The translations under genes and the position numbers were made by a program. Source: Pseudogracilibacillus sp. (GTDB lineage Bacteria; Bacillota; Bacilli; Bacillales; Amphibacillaceae). From it: a DNA stretch of 64,000 nucleotides. Location: NCBI GenBank assembly GCA_026169815.1, contig JAPFDT010000033.1, forward strand, positions 1 through 64,000. Direction: 5' to 3'. The stretch's first letter is position 1. Each line of letters begins with the position of its first letter. Shown piece by piece: positions 29,407 through 39,628 of the stretch. The notes below the pieces were generated by a model, which was not told where the DNA came from, did no database searches, and saw nothing but the letters and a program-made list of their open reading frames with translations.

Positions 29407-29684
29407 CTATTTTTCAAATTGTAATATAATTGTAGTAAAACTTTTAAAATCATTAAGATGCTTATCTAAAATAACTTGTAAAATATCAAGATTCAAAGTT
29501 TGGTAATCATGAACTGCGATATTTCGAAAGCCAACCATATTCATTAATGACTGTGCCAAGTTCCTTTCTATAATATCTGCTTTGTATATTCCTCTAAATT
29601 CGCTTTGTCTCCGTCATATACTTCATTTGTTCGATTAATTCCTCGTTCAATTGTCCTTATTTTATTTAAGACAGTATCATCCAT
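29407..29684 (-). pseudogene. HepT (DUF86/HEPN) toxin remnant with internal deletion/frameshift
   Basis: MDDTVLNKIRTIERGINRTNEVYDGDKANLEEYTKQ..[shift]..LMNMVGFRNIAVHDYQTLNLDILQVI; RX4HXY motif kept. Confidence 0.8.
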
Positions 29685-29802
29685 CTCCAAAAACACTGCC
29701 CCTTATCTGCACCGCTTCAAGTAGTGCTGCACGTTGCTCATTTAATGATGCATACATACTATAGGCACGCATTCTTTGTCGATAAAATTCGTTTTCTAAC
29801 AT
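29683..29802 (-). pseudogene. MntA-like nucleotidyltransferase antitoxin C-terminal remnant, overlapping hepT start
   Basis: MLENEFYRQRMRAYSMYASLNEQRAALLEAVQIRG; catalytic GSX10DXD region absent; ATGGATGA-type overlap with hepT. Confidence 0.55.
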
Positions 29803-30074
29803 ATGAATCCTGCTTTTTTATATCATGCATTCATTCCAGTATTTCAAGCACGAACTTTTTGTTTATCGATCCCCATATATAGTTTCAGTATAACATGTAA
29901 ATACAATATTCAAACCTCTCTAAATTCACATGTTTTTAATCAAACACTCTCTTTTTTAACTCTTCTTTCACCCTATCTAAGTCCTAAGGCGTATATAAAA
30001 ATACGTCTAGCGCTCATTACTGATTGTGCGTTTATTGCCTACAATGAATATAAGATTCAGAAAGGAGGAAGCAC

Positions 30075-30440
30075 ATGAGACATTTCTTATTGTTTTTAGG
30101 TGGACTTGCTGCTGTAACAGTATTGATACTTAATTTAGGGCCTATGATTATACTTGGCGTCAGCATTTGTTTACTATATCTCATTTTTAAACAATTCGTA
30201 AAAGCATCATCAACAACTGCCAAAATCATTTGGATAGCACTTGGATTGATTGTCTTAACAATCAGTTTCTCTAATTTATACGCGCTGATTGCTGTTGTTG
30301 CCGTGTTTTTATTGTATTGGATTTATAAAAATTGGAATAAACAGGAACCAAGTATGCCAACTTCAACAGTCGAAGATAACTATGACCCTTTCATGAATTT
30401 TGAAAAGGAATGGCAAGAACTTTCTAGTAAAAAACTATAA
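30075..30440 (+). CDS. LiaI-like small membrane protein
   Basis: Two-segment TM protein directly upstream of LiaH/PspA homolog. Confidence 0.65.
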   Translation: MRHFLLFLGGLAAVTVLILNLGPMIILGVSICLLYLIFKQFVKASSTTAKIIWIALGLIVLTISFSNLYALIAVVAVFLLYWIYKNWNKQEPSMPTSTVEDNYDPFMNFEKEWQELSSKKL

Positions 30441-30457
30441 AATAAGGAGCGATTCTT

Positions 30458-31108
30458 TTGGAAAATATATTTACGAGAATTAAAAATTCAATTTCTGCAG
30501 ATATACATCAGTTTATGGATCAAAAAGAGGAGAAAAACCCAATAGCTGCTTTAAACAACTACTTGCGTCAATCAGAAGCAGAGAAGGAAAAGGTGAAAAA
30601 ATTACTAGAACGACATTATAAATTAAAAAAAGAATTCGCAAATGAATACGTTCTAGCTGAAGAACAAGCTGAAAAACGCCAGAAACAAGCAGATATTGCA
30701 AAAAAGGCTAATGAAGAAGAGTTATATCAGTATGCAACAAAAGAATTTGAAGAATACAACAGAAGGGCAAGTAGAATGAAAGTATCTCTTGAAAATACGG
30801 CTCATCAAATTGAACAATTAGAAGAAAAATATAAAGAAATGAATCATAAATTAAAAGACATGCACTTGAAACGAATGGAATTAATGGGACGAGAAAATGT
30901 TGCACGTACAAATCAAGAAATGAACCGTGTTCTTGAAGGTGATGGACAAAGTGCTTATAACAGATTTAATGAGTTAGAAAACTTTATCGATCGCATCGAG
31001 AAGCAAGTAAACAAGGCATATTACGAGAGTACTTTTGATCAAAGAATTGCTGAGTTAGAACGTGAAATAGATTTCGACAATTCCCAAGGGGGAAAAGGTA
31101 ATTTATAA
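30458..31108 (+). CDS. PspA/IM30 family protein (LiaH)
   Basis: Coiled-coil PspA-like, TTG start after AAGGAG. Confidence 0.82.
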   Translation: MENIFTRIKNSISADIHQFMDQKEEKNPIAALNNYLRQSEAEKEKVKKLLERHYKLKKEFANEYVLAEEQAEKRQKQADIAKKANEEELYQYATKEFEEYNRRASRMKVSLENTAHQIEQLEEKYKEMNHKLKDMHLKRMELMGRENVARTNQEMNRVLEGDGQSAYNRFNELENFIDRIEKQVNKAYYESTFDQRIAELEREIDFDNSQGGKGNL

Positions 31109-31206
31109 GTGAAAGAATTCTCTATTAAAACATGTTATACTGAAAAAGGATAAGTTATAAACTATAAATAACTGAAATATTGTCGGATACAAAGGGGGTT
31201 ATTTCC

Positions 31207-31938
31207 ATATTTGATCGATTATCAACACAAACTGTTAATTGGATTTTAATTATTGGATTAATCCTCTTTGTGCTTGAAGTTTTATTTTTCCGGGGTGGTT
31301 TAATTATAACCGCCGTTCTGCTTGGATTTGCTACTTTCTTCGGTTATCGACACCGGACAAAAACGTGGGGAAAAGTCGTATTCTGGATAGGTGTTATAGG
31401 AGTAATTATTACAGTTTTAAATATGTTAGCTGTACGATTCCTAATTCTCGTCTTTATTATTTTATTTTTACTTGATTATAGTCGAAATAAAAACCAGACA
31501 TATATAATTCCTAAACAGAGTATGGAAGAAACTCCAGAGCAAGATGGCGTACTTGTCGACATCCACCCCATCTTTAAATCTATGATGCGTGGTAAACAAG
31601 AAACCCCAAAAAACGCCTACGAATGGCGAGATATCAATATCTTTAGTGGTATTGGTGATAAAGTTATTGATTTGAGTCAATCTATCACTGTAGATGATAC
31701 AACGATCATATCGATTCGTCATGGTATTGGCAATATAATTATTTATATACCTTATGATACGGAATTTATGATTCATCATAGCGCTGTCTTTGGGCGTGCC
31801 TATATTTTAAATAAACGACATGAACACTTGCTTAATCAACAATTATCTTATCAAACAGAAGATTATCCTCACGCACAAACACGCGTAAAAATTGTCACCT
31901 CTGTTTTTTCTGGGAATGTTGAGGTGAAACGCATATGA
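31207..31938 (+). CDS. LiaF-type cell-wall stress membrane protein (DUF2154-like C-term); ATA start inferred
   Basis: N-term TMs + C-term DIHIFSGIGDKVIDLSQ..; only good SD (AAAGGGGG) precedes ATA at 31207. Confidence 0.82.
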   Translation: MFDRLSTQTVNWILIIGLILFVLEVLFFRGGLIITAVLLGFATFFGYRHRTKTWGKVVFWIGVIGVIITVLNMLAVRFLILVFIILFLLDYSRNKNQTYIIPKQSMEETPEQDGVLVDIHPIFKSMMRGKQETPKNAYEWRDINIFSGIGDKVIDLSQSITVDDTTIISIRHGIGNIIIYIPYDTEFMIHHSAVFGRAYILNKRHEHLLNQQLSYQTEDYPHAQTRVKIVTSVFSGNVEVKRI

Positions 31939-32951
31939 AAATTATATTACGCCATATCGTCTCAAGCCTTTTATTTATGACATTAACTGTGGGAATTGCT
32001 TTAAGCGTTACCTTCATTATATTTCCATTTGATAATTTTGGTGAACTTATAGACGCTAAGCTATTTAATGTCAATTATTTATATTTAATAGCTATCATTA
32101 TATTAGTTACTGGAACAATTCAAGGGATTATCAGCGGACTCCTAAGAAAACAACATATTAGTTATGTTGAAAGGCAACTTCGCCAACTATACGAAGGACA
32201 AGGACTTGTCGAAGAGGATTACAAGGATTTAAAGGAAATTGACAAACTAATAGAGAATGTACACTCCAAAATCACCCAACACATTGAACATGCGCAACAT
32301 TTGGCAACAGAACAAGCAAATGAAAGAGAAGCGAGTTTACAAGAGGTTGTTGTAGAAGAACGGAACCGGTTAGCAAGAGACCTGCACGATGCTGTTAGTC
32401 AACAATTATTTGCCGCTTCTATGATGATGTCAGCAATTAATGAGGCAGACTATGATATAACTCCTGAATTAGACCATCAAATGTCCATGGTTGAGAAGAT
32501 GATTCAGCAATCACAATTGGAGATGCGCGCATTACTGCTTCACTTACGCCCTGTTCAATTGAAAGGGAAACAACTTCAAGAAGGAATAGAGGATTTAATT
32601 TCTGAATTAATGTCAAGGCTACCCATTGAAGTAGACCATCAAATTGAAGAGTTCCCGATTGATAAAGGTATTGAAAATCAACTCTTCCGTATTTTACAAG
32701 AAGCTATCTCCAATACATTACGACATGCTGATGCAAAGTCAGTAAAAATCACCTTAATTAAGCGTGATGGATTTATTATTATGCGTATTGTTGATGATGG
32801 TAAAGGTTTTGAGATGACTGAGACAAATACTAGCTCATATGGTCTTGACACAATGAAAGAAAGAAGCGAGGACCTTGGTGGGGATTTTAAAGTAGTTAGT
32901 TTACCTAACAGAGGTACTCGCATTGAAGTCAAAATACCAACCATACAATGA
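31935..32951 (+). CDS. LiaS-type sensor histidine kinase (HisKA_3)
   Basis: ERNRLARDLHDAVSQQLFAASMM, LFRILQEAISNTLRHA. Confidence 0.92.
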   Translation: MKIILRHIVSSLLFMTLTVGIALSVTFIIFPFDNFGELIDAKLFNVNYLYLIAIIILVTGTIQGIISGLLRKQHISYVERQLRQLYEGQGLVEEDYKDLKEIDKLIENVHSKITQHIEHAQHLATEQANEREASLQEVVVEERNRLARDLHDAVSQQLFAASMMMSAINEADYDITPELDHQMSMVEKMIQQSQLEMRALLLHLRPVQLKGKQLQEGIEDLISELMSRLPIEVDHQIEEFPIDKGIENQLFRILQEAISNTLRHADAKSVKITLIKRDGFIIMRIVDDGKGFEMTETNTSSYGLDTMKERSEDLGGDFKVVSLPNRGTRIEVKIPTIQ

Positions 32952-32964
32952 ATGAGGTGAAAAT

Positions 32965-33591
32965 ATGATTCGTATTTTATTTGCTGATGACCACGAGATG
33001 GTCCGAATCGGTCTGAGCGCATATTTATCTGCACAAGCAGACATGGAAATCATTGCTGAAGCAAATAACGGAAAAATAGCAATAGAAAAAGCGCTAGATC
33101 TAAGACCTGACATTATTTTAATGGACCTTGTCATGGGTGATATGGATGGTATTGAAGCGACTAAACAGATTATTAGCGAGTGGCCTGAGGCAAAAATTAT
33201 CATCGTAACTAGCTTTATAGATGATGAAAAAGTATATCCAGCATTAGAAGCCGGAGCAACTAGCTACATGTTAAAAACATCTAAAGCGACTGAAATTGCT
33301 GATGCTATAAGAGTGACCTTTAAAGGAGAATCTGTGCTTGAACCAGAAGTAACTGGGAAAGTAATGAATCGCTTTAGGCAAAAGGCATTACCCCATGAAG
33401 AGTTAACCCCTAGGGAAATGGAAGTTTTATTATTAATTTCTGAAGGTAAATCTAACCAAGATATTGCTGATTTATTATTTATTGCTATAAAGACAGTTAA
33501 AGTGCATGTGAGTAATATTCTAAGTAAATTAGCAGTAGATGACCGCACTCAAGCTGTTGTTTATGCTTATAAACATAACTTAACTCAATAA
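32965..33591 (+). CDS. LiaR-type NarL/LuxR response regulator
   Basis: [39 protein letters not shown]. Confidence 0.93.
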   Translation: MIRILFADDHEMVRIGLSAYLSAQADMEIIAEANNGKIAIEKALDLRPDIILMDLVMGDMDGIEATKQIISEWPEAKIIIVTSFIDDEKVYPALEAGATSYMLKTSKATEIADAIRVTFKGESVLEPEVTGKVMNRFRQKALPHEELTPREMEVLLLISEGKSNQDIADLLFIAIKTVKVHVSNILSKLAVDDRTQAVVYAYKHNLTQ

Positions 33592-33807
33592 TTCTCTACA
33601 ACTCTGTTTATCGAACTAATATAGACGGGGTTGTTTTTTTACCTCTCTTAATTCGCATCTTAATTCGCAAATTAAAAAATAAAAAACATGTCAAAATATA
33701 CTTCGTCTATAACCTTTTATAGTTATGGAAAGTAACTCTAACATGTCTTAAACTATTCTTATCACGACGGAACTGAAATCCACTGTTAGATTCACGAAGT
33801 GTTTGTT

Positions 33808-34386
33808 TCACATCACCTTTTTCGCATCTGTCACGAGGTTTTCTAAGTCTTCTTTCGACAAGCCGTCATACCATTTGACGACTTCGCCTTCTGGATTAAT
33901 TAGAAAGAAAGATGTGCTATGTGCGTAGGCATGGTCTTCGGGCCCTCCTCCATCTAATACTGTTTCAAATGATGTATTAGCTAATTCCTTAATTGAGTCA
34001 AAATCATAACCTGTTAAAAAGGTCATATTGTCAAAATGGGCATCATACATTGTTGCGTAATCTTGCAATACTTCAGGTGTGTCAAAATTAGGATCTACAC
34101 TAAAGCCGATAATTGGTGGTGTGATACCTTCGTCATTTAATGTCGCTTGCACATTGACGATATTGGCTGTTGTTTGTGGACAAACCATTGTACAATTCGT
34201 ATAGAAAAAGTAAGCAATCCACCAGTCGTCCTTTAATTGTTCTGATGAAAATACTTCGTTATCTTGGTCTGTAAATTCGAAGTCTTTCACTGTCGCGGAC
34301 ATGTTAGGGTCAATTGAAACTCCGCTACAAGCGACAAGTATGAGTGTAAAAATGAGTAGTATAATATGAAACGATGTGTTCTTCAA
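33808..34386 (-). CDS. SCO1/SenC family lipoprotein
   Basis: Lipobox VACSG; FFYTNCTMVCPQT. Confidence 0.92.
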   Translation of the reverse strand: MKNTSFHIILLIFTLILVACSGVSIDPNMSATVKDFEFTDQDNEVFSSEQLKDDWWIAYFFYTNCTMVCPQTTANIVNVQATLNDEGITPPIIGFSVDPNFDTPEVLQDYATMYDAHFDNMTFLTGYDFDSIKELANTSFETVLDGGGPEDHAYAHSTSFFLINPEGEVVKWYDGLSKEDLENLVTDAKKVM

Positions 34387-34435
34387 TGTAGCAATCCTCC
34401 TTTCAAGTAAACATTGATATTATAAAAATAAGGAC

Positions 34436-34490
34436 GTGAGTGTCATACTACATCGATAATTCTACGTAGTATGACTTTCCGTCCTCTTGC
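34436..34490 (-). terminator. Terminator after GMC oxidoreductase gene
   Basis: GTCATACTAC..GTAGTATGAC flanked by GGACG/CGTCC. Confidence 0.65.
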
Positions 34491-34512
34491 ATGTATGCCT
34501 ATTAATCAGCTA

Positions 34513-36255
34513 TTATGCTTTTAATTTGTTTGATTTCTTTTCAACTAATAATCCGCTACCGTCTGATAAATACTTATCAATTCCTTCAGCAGCACGGTAT
34601 GCTAATGCACCGATTGTACCTGTTTGTTGAGGTATTTTGTGCGGTAAAGCAGATGCACCAATAACGAATAAATTTTCCATATCCCATACTTGAGAATAGT
34701 TATTTACCGCTGATGTTTCTGGGTCATCTCCCATAATTACCCCACCACTTGTTTCACCATATCCTTGTGTATGGCTCCATGCTTCAGGTGGACTAGCCTT
34801 CTCAACAATGTCCGCCCCCATTTCCTTCATGATTTCTTCTGCACGATCATTAAAGTATTCAGCATACTTCTTATCTTGATCTGTAACAGAATGGGTAATT
34901 CTCAATAAAGGATCATTAAACATGTCTGTATATTTTGGATCTAAGTCAAAGTAGTTAAACTTCCAACCAAATGATGGTGACATGAATCCAACACTTAACA
35001 TACGATTTGCATAGTGAAGTGATTTTTCTTTAAATTCTTTACCCCAGCTAGGAGTGCCTTGTGGTACTGGGTTTGAGCCAATTGGACCTGAACCACGTTG
35101 ACGAATTTCACAAATTCCCCCACCGATAAAGTCTACGTCTGAGTTATCGATATTATCACTATCAAGGTCACTAAACGTACCTCCTAATGCACCTGAACCC
35201 ATAAATAAGTTGAACTTCTTATCTTCAAAGAAACCAGTCGCACTTCCACCTGGAGATGTTAATCCTGCTGAGTTTTTACCGATAACTCCTTCACCTGTTT
35301 TCGGATCATATGGCTTCCCAATTTCTGAAAGTAACATTAGGTGTGTGTTAGAAATCGTGTAACCAGCTAAAATAACTACATCAGCAGGTTGCTCATATTC
35401 AAGTCCTGTACGCATGTCTACATATAAGATTCCTGTTGCTTTTCCATCTTTATGGATAACACGGCGTGCATAAGCGTTTGTACGTAACTCAAAATTGTCC
35501 GTTTTCTTAGCTGTAGGAATAACTGTTGCAACTGGATCTGATTTCGCACCAAAGTCACAACCATACATCATACAGAATGAACAATATTGACAAGCATTAA
35601 TTGTTTCACCGTCTGGATTCTCATAATGTTCAGAGAGGTTAGCAGATGGTACCATCACTGGATGATATCCTAATTCTGATGCCGCTTCTTTAAACAATCT
35701 TACAGGATACGATGGACGCATAGGTCCAGTAGGGTAACTATCACTACGTGGAGGCCCCTTTGGATCATCTTCACCTGACGTTCCAGCTGTTTTTTCGAAT
35801 TGGTCAAAATAAGGTTCTAATTCATCATATGAAATCCCCATATCTTGTAAATTCATATCTTCTGGAATTTTATCTTCTCCATATTTATCAATTGTGATTG
35901 AGCGTGCTTCTAGGTCAAATTTACGTCCTCGCTGTGTAACACCTGACCAGTGTACACTACTTCCTCCAACGTTATTTCCTTCAAAGTTTTCACTCTGTGT
36001 ACGTAATGGGAATGCTTCATCATCTAACGTACCTCGTGCTGTAACAGTTGAAATAGAGTTATCTGTCATAATTTCATAGCGAGCATCATAACGTAGCTCA
36101 TCTTTAGAACCGACAAAGTCACTATGGTCATGATCTCTTCCTCGCTCTAAAGCTACTACTTTATATCCTTTTTTCGCTAACTCTGCCGACGGGATTCCAC
36201 CAGCCCAACCAGTTCCTACTACGACAACATCTACTTTGTCTAATTTTTTAGCCAT
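34513..36255 (-). CDS. GMC-family oxidoreductase (gluconate 2-dehydrogenase large-subunit-like)
   Basis: VVVVGTGWAGGIPSAELAKKGYKVVALERGRD; NPTIS-like IGASALPHKIPQQTGTIGALAYRAA. Confidence 0.92.
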   Translation of the reverse strand: MAKKLDKVDVVVVGTGWAGGIPSAELAKKGYKVVALERGRDHDHSDFVGSKDELRYDARYEIMTDNSISTVTARGTLDDEAFPLRTQSENFEGNNVGGSSVHWSGVTQRGRKFDLEARSITIDKYGEDKIPEDMNLQDMGISYDELEPYFDQFEKTAGTSGEDDPKGPPRSDSYPTGPMRPSYPVRLFKEAASELGYHPVMVPSANLSEHYENPDGETINACQYCSFCMMYGCDFGAKSDPVATVIPTAKKTDNFELRTNAYARRVIHKDGKATGILYVDMRTGLEYEQPADVVILAGYTISNTHLMLLSEIGKPYDPKTGEGVIGKNSAGLTSPGGSATGFFEDKKFNLFMGSGALGGTFSDLDSDNIDNSDVDFIGGGICEIRQRGSGPIGSNPVPQGTPSWGKEFKEKSLHYANRMLSVGFMSPSFGWKFNYFDLDPKYTDMFNDPLLRITHSVTDQDKKYAEYFNDRAEEIMKEMGADIVEKASPPEAWSHTQGYGETSGGVIMGDDPETSAVNNYSQVWDMENLFVIGASALPHKIPQQTGTIGALAYRAAEGIDKYLSDGSGLLVEKKSNKLKA

Positions 36256-36290
36256 AAGAATCCTCCTACCTTTATTGCGTTATTTATGTT

Positions 36291-37064
36291 TTAGGCTTGA
36301 TAATCTTTTAAACTCATTTGTTCAACAAGTTGGAATTCCTCTTCTTCGATTAAATCACTATAACCTGGGCGAATTCCCGGATGTTCTTTCATTTTCCAAC
36401 CCATCATATCTTTATTTCCACCGTAAAGCGGATCAGCATATGCGCCTTCTATCGTCATTTGACGTAACAAGCCAAAAAATGTCGGACCTTCAACACCACG
36501 TAAATCAATTTCTCCAGATTCCATCGCTGTTAAAATTTCGTCTTGTTGCTCGCCTTCTAAGTCATAGAATTTTTCATCATGGCTTTTTACACTTTGTTCA
36601 TTTAACTTTCGAACACCTTCAATAAACACTTCACCACGTGACATTAACGTCTGATAAGATGAAGCTACATCTACTTCTTGAACAGGACCTTTCATATAAT
36701 CGAATTTATTCGAACCATATGGACCTGCTAACTGTTTATCTATAAAATATGGGACCCCTAAACCAATTGCACCTGGGCCATTATCATCCTCTGGATAAAT
36801 TCTTTCTACTGCCGCTTCTAATACTGAAAAATCTTCGACTCTAGTGAAAAACATTCTAGTTTCTGTAAGATTCTTTTTCGACTCTTCGACATTATTAGAT
36901 GCTGTATCATCTTTTGTAAATGGATTATCAATAAACGAACCTAATAAACCACCACCTATAATACCTCCAGCAAATAGTCCAGAGTTTTTCAAGAAACTAC
37001 GTCTAGATTGTTGTCCAGGCTGATTATTTTCTTGTTCTTTGTTTTGATTTTTCTCGTCTGACAT
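36291..37064 (-). CDS. Gluconate 2-dehydrogenase subunit 3 family protein, Tat signal
   Basis: QQSRRSFLKNSGLFAGGIIGGG Tat motif; subunit 3-like core. Confidence 0.88.
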   Translation of the reverse strand: MSDEKNQNKEQENNQPGQQSRRSFLKNSGLFAGGIIGGGLLGSFIDNPFTKDDTASNNVEESKKNLTETRMFFTRVEDFSVLEAAVERIYPEDDNGPGAIGLGVPYFIDKQLAGPYGSNKFDYMKGPVQEVDVASSYQTLMSRGEVFIEGVRKLNEQSVKSHDEKFYDLEGEQQDEILTAMESGEIDLRGVEGPTFFGLLRQMTIEGAYADPLYGGNKDMMGWKMKEHPGIRPGYSDLIEEEEFQLVEQMSLKDYQA

Positions 37065-37665
37065 TTGCATCCCTCCTAGTTTATCTTGATGTGAGTTGCC
37101 ATGATTATACCATACTGTGAACACTTTATGAACATCATTGTTAGATTATAGCAAAGTGTGACGAGTCTAAAAATTCCCTTAAATGAATCAATTAAATGAC
37201 TGATTTTTCACACTTAATATCTTGTATTAATTTGTTGAGTTATTTACTAAAATTAGCCTTTTTATTTTCTTATGTCAGATTCTGTCGCCATGGAAATTAA
37301 AAAAACTCTCCCACAGATGTGAGAGAGAGTGGAAAATACAGATAAGGGTCCCAGTGGATAGGTATTGACTGATATGCATATCTTTTGCATCTTTATTCCA
37401 TCATTTATAGTAGTTGTTAGTTAGATACAAAGTTAAACAGCTCTATACTTAGTTCTAGTTTTTATCCTTTTGGAGAAAAAGATCACTTCGCTCCCTTTAA
37501 TATCACGTTTCACAGATATAATGACGACTTCACTCGATTATTCATTCTTTATGTCACATAAGAATGCATAACTTAGTTTCCTCACTCTTCACTTAATATG
37601 ACAGAAAAGAACTTGATATTATTTTTCACGTGATTTATTTTTCCCTTAAATTATAAAACGAATGC

Positions 37666-38232
37666 CTATATAGCTAAAAATGATAATAATATCATACTAA
37701 TTAAAAGTAAAATAATAAATCCATAAATAAATAACATCACTTTATGAAAAGGTGTTGCATTGATAATGAATTTATCGATATAATATTTAAGCGGCTTTGT
37801 CGGTTCCTTTTTACGATCCCTAGGTGAAACATCATCTATTTTAGCGCCAACTACTCCGACAATTCCAATCATTACAGCGAATGAAATCGTTTCAACATTC
37901 ATTGATAAGATAGATTCTTCCAATAAGGCATATCGTATAAAAGATATAAGTAAATATGCAACAATCGAAGTACCTATTGGAAAGACAATATAACGATATT
38001 TCTTCTCTTTCCTATCCATTTTAACTAATGATTGTATCCATGAAACCCCCATGGAAAAAGCAGCAATCATAACAGACATCCCTATTACAATTGGTTTAAC
38101 AGACAAAATGGTTTCATCATATATAAAGAATCTAAATAAGGATATGAATACATAAAATAAAAGGAAATCTACAAATAAAGACTTAACAAAGTCTTTTAAG
38201 TCTTTTTCTTTACTTATTTGTTGAATCTTTAT
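37666..38232 (-). CDS. Membrane protein of unknown function (extended upstream; ATA start inferred)
   Basis: Frame open and hydrophobic 42 codons upstream of track start; AGGAG precedes ATA at 38232. Confidence 0.55.
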   Translation of the reverse strand: MKIQQISKEKDLKDFVKSLFVDFLLFYVFISLFRFFIYDETILSVKPIVIGMSVMIAAFSMGVSWIQSLVKMDRKEKKYRYIVFPIGTSIVAYLLISFIRYALLEESILSMNVETISFAVMIGIVGVVGAKIDDVSPRDRKKEPTKPLKYYIDKFIINATPFHKVMLFIYGFIILLLISMILLSFLAI

Positions 38233-38542
38233 TCACTCTCCTGACTTCAGTTTCTGTTCAGTCTATCTAGTTTCTATATGCTGCTGCATTATTTACATAA
38301 CTGAATGTTATCAAGCTTTAATTTTTGGATAGACTATCCATCAGAATCCCGTTGTATCCTCATTTTCAATTCCATAACACGTATTGATAAGGATATATGG
38401 AATCATACCGATTTGAGTTACATCTTTCTGCATCATTATATAAACATTTAGTTAGCTATCTTTTGAATAGCCTATTTGATTTTTTATGCTACGATAAAAA
38501 GAGTATAAATCTTGGATGATTTATATCCTAATTTCATTCGCC

Positions 38543-39280
38543 TTATTGTATTGTTTGTAAATAAAGATCTAGTGAATCTTCTACTTCCGCTTCCACTAAG
38601 AAAATAAAGTCACGAAAGTCATTTGTCGTATGTGCTTTATCCAATGCTTCATAATAAGCTAATCGATTTTCCACTTTAATAATGACTGGTGGATATCCAC
38701 CTTTCATTAACTCTAAATTAAGCAAGAGTCTTGCTGTTCTTCCATTTCCATCAATAAAAGGATGAATGCCCACAAATATTGCATGTAACATTGTTCCACG
38801 TTCAATTGCATTCAAATGACTTCCTTCATTCCGATACCAATTCATCATATCTTCTATTTTCTCTTGAATCAAAATCGCTGCAGGAGGCACATGCTCTGCA
38901 CCGGAAATAAACACTTGTTCTTCTCTATATACACCTGAATTTGCATCATCAATTCCTTTTAATACAAGTCCATGGATGTTTTTTATTTGCCATTCTGAAA
39001 GAGGTTCTTCACTTTTAACAATTTTCTCTACAAAAAAAATCGCTTCTTGATGGTTGATCACTTCCAAATGTTCTCGTAACGTTTTTCCACCAATCGTTAT
39101 CCCTTCTAATACAACTTTCGTTTCATTTAACGTTAACGTATTTCCCTCTATTGCATTCGAGTTATATGTCCACTCTAAAAATAATTTTTCTTGGAGCGTT
39201 CGTAATGTATGTTTTGGTAATGGACGTGCTGCATCTAACTGTTCTTTCTTTTTTAAAATATCATTTAACAAGTGTCTCAC
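38543..39280 (-). CDS. Fic domain protein (class II, N-terminal inhibitory motif)
   Basis: HPFIDGNGRTARLL; SNAIEGNTL inhibitory helix motif. Confidence 0.94.
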   Translation of the reverse strand: MRHLLNDILKKKEQLDAARPLPKHTLRTLQEKLFLEWTYNSNAIEGNTLTLNETKVVLEGITIGGKTLREHLEVINHQEAIFFVEKIVKSEEPLSEWQIKNIHGLVLKGIDDANSGVYREEQVFISGAEHVPPAAILIQEKIEDMMNWYRNEGSHLNAIERGTMLHAIFVGIHPFIDGNGRTARLLLNLELMKGGYPPVIIKVENRLAYYEALDKAHTTNDFRDFIFLVEAEVEDSLDLYLQTIQ

Positions 39281-39370
39281 CTCTTATTAATCCTTCGTTA
39301 TGACATTATATTTATCTCGTTATTGTATTGTTTATTATAGCATAGACAAATTGTAAAAAAATTTATACAT

Positions 39371-39452
39371 ACAAAAACCCTCTCCCACAAATGTGAGAAA
39401 GGTCTCGATTACGTAATGTAAAGTTATTGTAAAGATTAACGTTTTGAGAACT
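39371..39452. repeat. Diverged duplicate of the rpsI terminator + 3' end (candidate att site)
   Basis: AAAAACCCTCTCCCAC..GTGAGAAAGG.. ATTAACGTTTTGAGAACT; last 18 bp (39435-39452) identical to 53618-53635. Confidence 0.75.
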
Positions 39453-39628
39453 ACGAACGTAGGTTTCATGCATACTCAGTCCATCTCAACCCCATCATAT
39501 CAAGATTTAAAAATGCACAAAAGGAAAACAATTAGAGTGTTTTTTTATGTTACAATAAATAGTAAGAATAATAAGAAAAGTCATTCGGCAAACGGTCATA
39601 TGTAATATAAGCAAGGGAGTAGATTGTT

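Noticed and set aside
29980-30050. LiaR box upstream of the lia operon (AGTCCTAAGGCGTATATAAAAATACGTC)
   Set aside because: A weak inverted repeat upstream of a plausible promoter, but I could not match it confidently to the LiaR consensus by eye.
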